Of a stretch of DNA of 8,623 bases, positions 1-6,100 are shown piece by piece (within the stretch, counting starts at the first letter, position 1; each line of letters opens with the position of its first letter). The stretch is from JAZRUF01 sp045636205 (GTDB lineage: Bacteria > Bacillota > Clostridia > Oscillospirales > JAAYXM01): NCBI GenBank assembly GCA_045636205.1, contig JAZTXE010000120.1:1-8623 (forward strand), in the 5' to 3' direction. Position numbers and translations under genes: made by a program. The notes under the pieces were generated by a model. The model was not told the DNA's origin and did no database searches. It saw only the letters and a program-made list of their open reading frames with translations.

Positions 1-141
1 TACAAGCATTATCGCAAAGTCTGCTCGGTTAATCTTCTTTGCGGGTGAGTACGTATTGGCACTCGTTCCGTTAATTACACCCTTTTCTACCAACGCGTAG
101 ATTGCATCCTTCGCCCAGTTGTGGTTTTCAAGGTCAACGAA
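1..141 (-). other. SLH (S-layer homology) repeat, cut by the window edge, residues 2755-2801
   Basis: FVDLENHNWAKDAIYALVEK then GVINGTSANTYSPAKKINRA and DFAIMLV match the SLH consensus FxDvxxhWAxxaIexLaxkGiinG...FxPdxxitRAefaxmL. The conserved W2763, A2764 and the NRADFA motif (TRAE-like) are present. SLH repeats bind pyruvylated secondary cell-wall polymers and usually occur as three copies, so two more are expected beyond position 1. This fixes the protein non-covalently to the cell wall. Confidence 0.95.
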
Positions 142-3100
142 TTTTTCACCCGCTGCTCCGCCTGTTGCATCACCCGCGTTCTCGCCGGTGTTATCTCCGG
201 TTTCAGGCTCCTCGCTCGGGGTGTTTTCACTGCCGGTTCCGCTACTATCCGATGAACCGCCGGACGGTGCTCCTCCTCCACCGCCACCGCCGGACGGTGT
301 ACTCGGTGTTGTAGGTGTACTCGGTGTATCATCTGCCGCAGGTGGTGTGCTCGGCTTATCCGCATCGGATAGGCTTCCCGCGGATTTGTAGACCTCAATT
401 TCAATATATTGCGTAGCAGTGAGTGTTCCATCGGTAACTTGAATACCTATGCTGCTTGTTCCTATTTGAGTATTGTCAGGTGTCCACGTTACGGTTCGGG
501 TTTCTCCATCAAATGAAGCACCACGCGGCAAGGACACAGCTGAATACGTAAGTTGCCTTTTGAGCGGACTTTCAGCTGAAACAGTGAAGCTTATTTTCTT
601 GCCTGCCGTCGCAGACTTTTCTGATTGAGCATCAAACTTCGGAGCACCATTAAAGGTTGAAGATAGAGGAATTCGTAAGCTTTGACCCTTGGAAATATTG
701 TATATATACGCAAAATCCTTATTGAGAGCATCTCGGTAAGAGCGTATCAGCGATACATCACTGAGGTCAAGGCGCACATCGCCATTTGAAAGGTTTTCAG
801 CTTTATAAATTCTGTATGCACCGTTCTGTACACCGTCATTGTCTACATAAACATATTTGTCGGTGAGAAGCTTGGCATCCACTGTCTGCCCTTTATCCGG
901 AGTAAATACTATCTGATTTTCCGTTTTGAGCTCGGTTGTGAAGCTCTTAACGGTTCCGGTGTATGCGGAAACTACAGTCTTATCCTCAGTATCTTTAAGC
1001 TTAAGCAAATCGCCGTCGTTTAAGTAGCTGTAAACTATCTCTTCTTTACCGTCCTGAGCAGTCTCAACAGTCGCAACACCTGCAAATCCTCGGAATGCAA
1101 GCTTACCGTCGACTAAATATTCTATATCCGTATTAGTAGAATACATAATATAGTCCACACGACCATTTGTATGCTCTACCCTAACAGCCGAGAACGAATC
1201 GCCGAGACCCGGTTTCTCACCTTCAGCACGAAGCATCGGCACCTTCTTGATAGAAGAAATATACTTTTCATTTGCTTTGTACGGCTCGAATACAGTGGTA
1301 AATGTGGTATCCAGGTTTACTCCTGTATTTCGCACCAACAGATACTCCAACTCGCCATTCATATTATTAGATTTAGTGCGTGGTGGCATACCTGTAGTAA
1401 ATGAAACCTCTTTCATTGGCTCATCTGATACCATTGTAAGTCTCAGGCGCAAATCCTCAGACTTTGGTAAGCGTTTACTCCAATCCTTAACCTTAAATTC
1501 AACTGCAAATTCCTTTGCAGGTGAATTGTCGGTGCGCACATTCTTAAGCCATGTGTATCCGGGGGCATACTTAGGTGTTGCATATCCACCCGGATCTGCT
1601 CCGAATATTACATTCTCACCCGCATATGAGCCTATCGTCTCACCCTTTTCATTTACATACGTCGGATAAACAAGTTCTGACATATTATCCTTAAGTCCGT
1701 AAACCGCAGTCAGTTCATCGGACTGAGAATGGAATGAATACAGGTGATCGTCACCGCCAAGTATATGGAAGAAATCAACACCGTACGACGCTGTATCGTC
1801 CACGTTAACCATAATCAATGTACGGCGATATTCACTCACCTCATCATAGGCATGATTGTTTGAAACATCCATGAGCTTTACCCGACCGCCATCGTCAAAG
1901 TGATTCGGAAAACCCGGTACTCCATTTCCAAGCTGGGATTTTTCGTTTACCATGACTGTGTTATGGCTTATAGTTCCGTTTACCCAGTGATGGCGGTTCG
2001 AAGAGGCGCTTGTATCTTCCGGATAACCGAGGTCAGGTGCCATATTAAGGCCGAATGCAGACATGTAAAGATTGAGTGCATCCTTGTGTCCATGTCCCTG
2101 CCCGAGACCGAAGTACATACCGAAGTCGCGAATATTGTTTACCTCGTTTGCCGATACGTTGGCTATATACTTGCCACCATCGCGCAGCGCAGCAAATCCG
2201 TAGCCTGTGAGCATAGTGCTCTCGTATGGGTATTCACCATCCTCTTTGACTATGTCAAGTATTTGCTGTACAATCCCCTCAGGATCATCATCGAAAATAG
2301 TGCCACGCATTTTATCGGTTGTTCCCGGATAATAATACTCGTTGTACCTGTAAATTGCCTGCGCAAGCTTGCGATTACCCGTGTGCTTAAATCCGGCTAC
2401 TGCGGTATCCATATACATTGCATAACCACTGCTTCCGACTGCGCCCGAGTCACCAACCTGTGCAGCATAGTATCCACCGAGCATGATGTCACTGTTTACA
2501 GTGAGCATCTTGATAAACTTTGCGTTTTCAAACAGGTCAACCATCGGATAAAGCTCATATCCTTTGAGCTTTTCTGCTATCCCCATCAGGTTATTCGGCC
2601 AAAGTGAGTTGTATCCGGGCGCCGCTTCATTGCCATGACCGTCACGGTCTACTTTGTTGATAATTCTGGGCATAACGTGACCGCCAGTATAGGTTGGGGC
2701 AGTTTGGTCAGCGTCCTTTGCGCGATCCGGCGCCATTACCCATTCAAGCCATTCACCGGTTTCCGGAAGTCTGTTAAAAGCGACTGCCGCGGTAGTTACA
2801 GCTTCCTGCTCCATGCCAAAGTTTCCGCGCAGGCTACCGTCAACCGCTCCCTTGTAAATCTCACGCAGATAATTGTCCTCTACGTTCTTGCGCAGAGCGC
2901 CCGGGCTGTCCTTAGCATTTACCACGACAAGCTCACCGTTTTCACTCTCTGCATATTTAACGCCGTTTTCAGACAGGAAATCAACTACATATTTGTCATT
3001 GTAAATCGGCAGGAATGCATCATACGCCTCGGCAAATTCTATGTCGAGGAAGGTCTGCCAAGTAGCGTCAACAACTTTGCCGTCATAACCGTCGCCGCGG

Positions 3101-6100
3101 AAGGTCTTCCAGAGACCCCAGTCGAAATCCGGATAGAAATCTGCTGCTTTATCGAGAAGGATTGCACCCGCTCTTCCGTATTTTGCTTCGCCGGTGTATA
3201 CAAACGCAGTCGCAAGGCTGTTTATTGCTTTTCTTACTACCGCGTTTGCCGGAGTTGAGGTCTGACCGTACCACAGTCCCTCATGCAGATAATATGCAAT
3301 ATACTTGTGTTCAACCGGTGCAGTTGTGCCGCTGTCGGTGAAATATGCTAAGCCGTTATTGTTCCAATACCTTGCATCGTATCCCGGAAGATCTTTATCA
3401 GAAATATACGGTTGCTTATAACCAAATCCGTCATCAACACCCCAGTTTTCAACGCCGAGCAGTTTATCGATTTCCGGATAAAGAACATTTTTGAGATATC
3501 CGTCCTTGCCCTCTGCTACAAGCCTTGCATTCTCTGCAAGAGCCTGCTCATAGCTCCAATCGCCTGTTTCTGTGATACCCAACTTATAGAATGAGCCGAA
3601 ATCGTTTGTCGGGAAAAGTCTGCGGCAATCCGGACACTGAACTTTCCACGGATTATTAACCGGGTCAGTTATCCACGCATAGCTTCCGTACTTCAAACCA
3701 ATATCGCATCCGCAGTAACGACAGAAGAACTTAAGCGGATCCATTTTATGGGCAACATGGTAGTATCTCGGCAATCCCTCAGGAACCATCAAATTATAAA
3801 TAACTTCCATGTCCTCCACATATTTATCCGCAGTCTTCTTCGCCGACTCGACCTCTTTACTTGCCCAACCATAGCGCTCGGCATTTTTCTTTACATTTTC
3901 GCGTTTTTTCATTGTGTAAATTGCCGGATTGATGGTTGTATCCCATACCACATTTACAGTAAAAGGAGCAACAACTATATTCTCAGCAAGAGGTTTGTAA
4001 TTCGGGGCAATCGTCGCTTTGACGTGTACAGTACCCAACTTTTTACCGGTTATTACACCGTCCTCTGAAAGCTCGGCAACACCCGGTTCAGAGGTGGGCA
4101 TAAGCTCCCATGTTATATACTCAGAAGGAATCTTAAATGAGTTTTCACTGGACATTTTAGTATAAACTTCAAGTTTCTGGCTACCGTATACATATACCGA
4201 ATCCTCGCCTGAAATCTCAGCGGCGATGATGTCCGTATCATCTCTTACTTCAATCGTAAGATAAGCTTTCTTTTCTATTCCGTCAAGCACGGTATACACT
4301 TCAATTGTAGCTTTACCCTCACTGAGCGCGGTTATCTCTCCGCTTTGTGTAACCGTTACAACGGATTTGTCGCTGGATTCATAGGAAAGTCTTTCAAAGT
4401 CTGAAATATCATACTGGAGTTCGTTTCCGTCAATGCTAAACAAGGTAAGCGTTGTCGGAATAACATCACCAATCTCAAGAACTGTTTTCTCAGCTTCAAG
4501 CTTTGCTGAGCCGTAAGTTTTTACGTCTCCAAAGCTTAAATAAGCCGGATAAATCGCACTTGAACTTGTGCCCGCGCCACCCGTACGCAGCGCTTTGAAT
4601 ACAATCATGTACTCACCCGCACTGTCAAAGGTGACAGTACCGTATGTATCGGTTATATATTTTGCGCTTGGAGCATAGAAATCAAACTCACCGATTAAAT
4701 TTTCTTGTGTGAGATTTGCCTCTATATTATTCTGGCTCTCCGCCGTTGCAGGGAATTTATACAGCTCCGTGAGTGCACCGGAGGTAGAGCAATAAGCGTT
4801 TACACTGACCGCATAAGTTCCCGCTGCAGGCACTTTCGCCTTTATAGCCATATACCATACTCCGCTATAATTCTTATCAAACACCATCTGTGAGAGAACC
4901 GCAGTGCTTACTATAGTCTGATAACTACTGCTTTGCCCCTGATTTCCAACATAAACCCATCTACGGTATGGTGTATACTCGGTCAGAAGCTCTACATCAC
5001 CCTCAGGGTCTCCCGTATATGCACCCTTACGGAAGTCTATCATAAAGTCTCCCTCAGAGGCTTGAACAACATTGAGTTTAACCGTTTCGCTGAGGTACTC
5101 ATTCCCACGTACTTTCACCTTCGCACAAATCTCAGCCATTCCTTCGTTATTTGCAAGTATCTTGCCGCCATCTATGCTTACTGTGTTTTCCGGGTATTGT
5201 GAAGCTATGAAAAACTCCGCTTCACCGTCAACCACCTCAACAACTGTACCGTTGCCCAGTTCAAGTGCAGGTGTGTATACGACCACATCACCTATATTGA
5301 CCGTTTCCTTGCCATAGAGCAATGCATTCTTCACTGCATACTTTGAAGTGTCGACTACAATCTCCTGACTGTCATAAACCGTCACACCTTTATAGCTTAC
5401 TGCAACGGTAATGGTTGCTGTACCGTCTTTGAGTGCTTTAAAGCTCATGTTCTCGTCATAAACGGAAATTACACTCTCATCATCTACAGAGCAAGTAATC
5501 TCAGCCATATCCATAGGAACAGCCGCACCGTCAATCATCTTCGCACTTACGGTGAAGTTTCCCATTTCATCAACACCAAGACGGCTGATGTTTGCAGTCA
5601 TTTCCGCCTCGGAAATAACATTAATGCCGTCCAGAGTAATACTTGCGGGATACATAGCATAATCGCTTGACGCAGGATTTTTTCCGGATACGCACAGTAC
5701 GATTATGTACTCACCGGATTTGGTGAACTCTACATCATCGAGCAAGAAATCGCGGTATGCATCAGTTTCATTGTAACAGTCCGCTGAGCCTATTTTGTAT
5801 GCATCAACCAGATACTCAGACACATCTGCAGCAACAACTTCACTATACGGTATTACATATACATCCGTAATACCACCAGGCTTATAAACATAAGAATTGA
5901 ATATTGTCTGATAACGTCCGGCAGTTGGAACGTTGACCTTGAACGCCATATACTCGCCAACTGCCTTTGAGCAGCACTGAATCATATCCTTAAGCAGAGA
6001 TATGGCTGTATTTGAACTGTCCACACCCGTGACGTAATCGGACACATATGCCCAGTTGCGGTTTTCAGAATAGTCGGTATAGGTATAAATTTCGCTCTTA

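Noticed and set aside
256..327. Tandem short repeats as a possible CRISPR or minisatellite array
   Set aside because: Units are only 14 bases, two copies each, without regular spacers, and they encode the TPSTP and PSGG linker; they are coding microrepeats.
87..431. Minus-strand 114-codon frame in another phase
   Set aside because: It overlaps the linker and SLH coding sequence in a different phase; its His/Arg/Pro-rich translation is an out-of-frame reading of the repetitive linker.
1900..2607. Plus-strand open frame of 235 codons
   Set aside because: It lies wholly opposite the lyase catalytic region, has no credible ribosome binding site and no recognisable domain, and its Cys/Ile/His-rich translation is typical of an antisense shadow. 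The minus-strand translation here contains the conserved HxH and HNTV motifs.
2635..3258. Plus-strand open frame of 207 codons
   Set aside because: Antisense to the alpha/alpha-toroid, with no family features. Codon periodicity follows the minus-strand gene.
3748..5317. Several short plus-strand frames opposite the Ig-like and module region
   Set aside because: All are antisense to clear BIG2-like and repeat-module coding sequence, and none has a ribosome binding site or domain.
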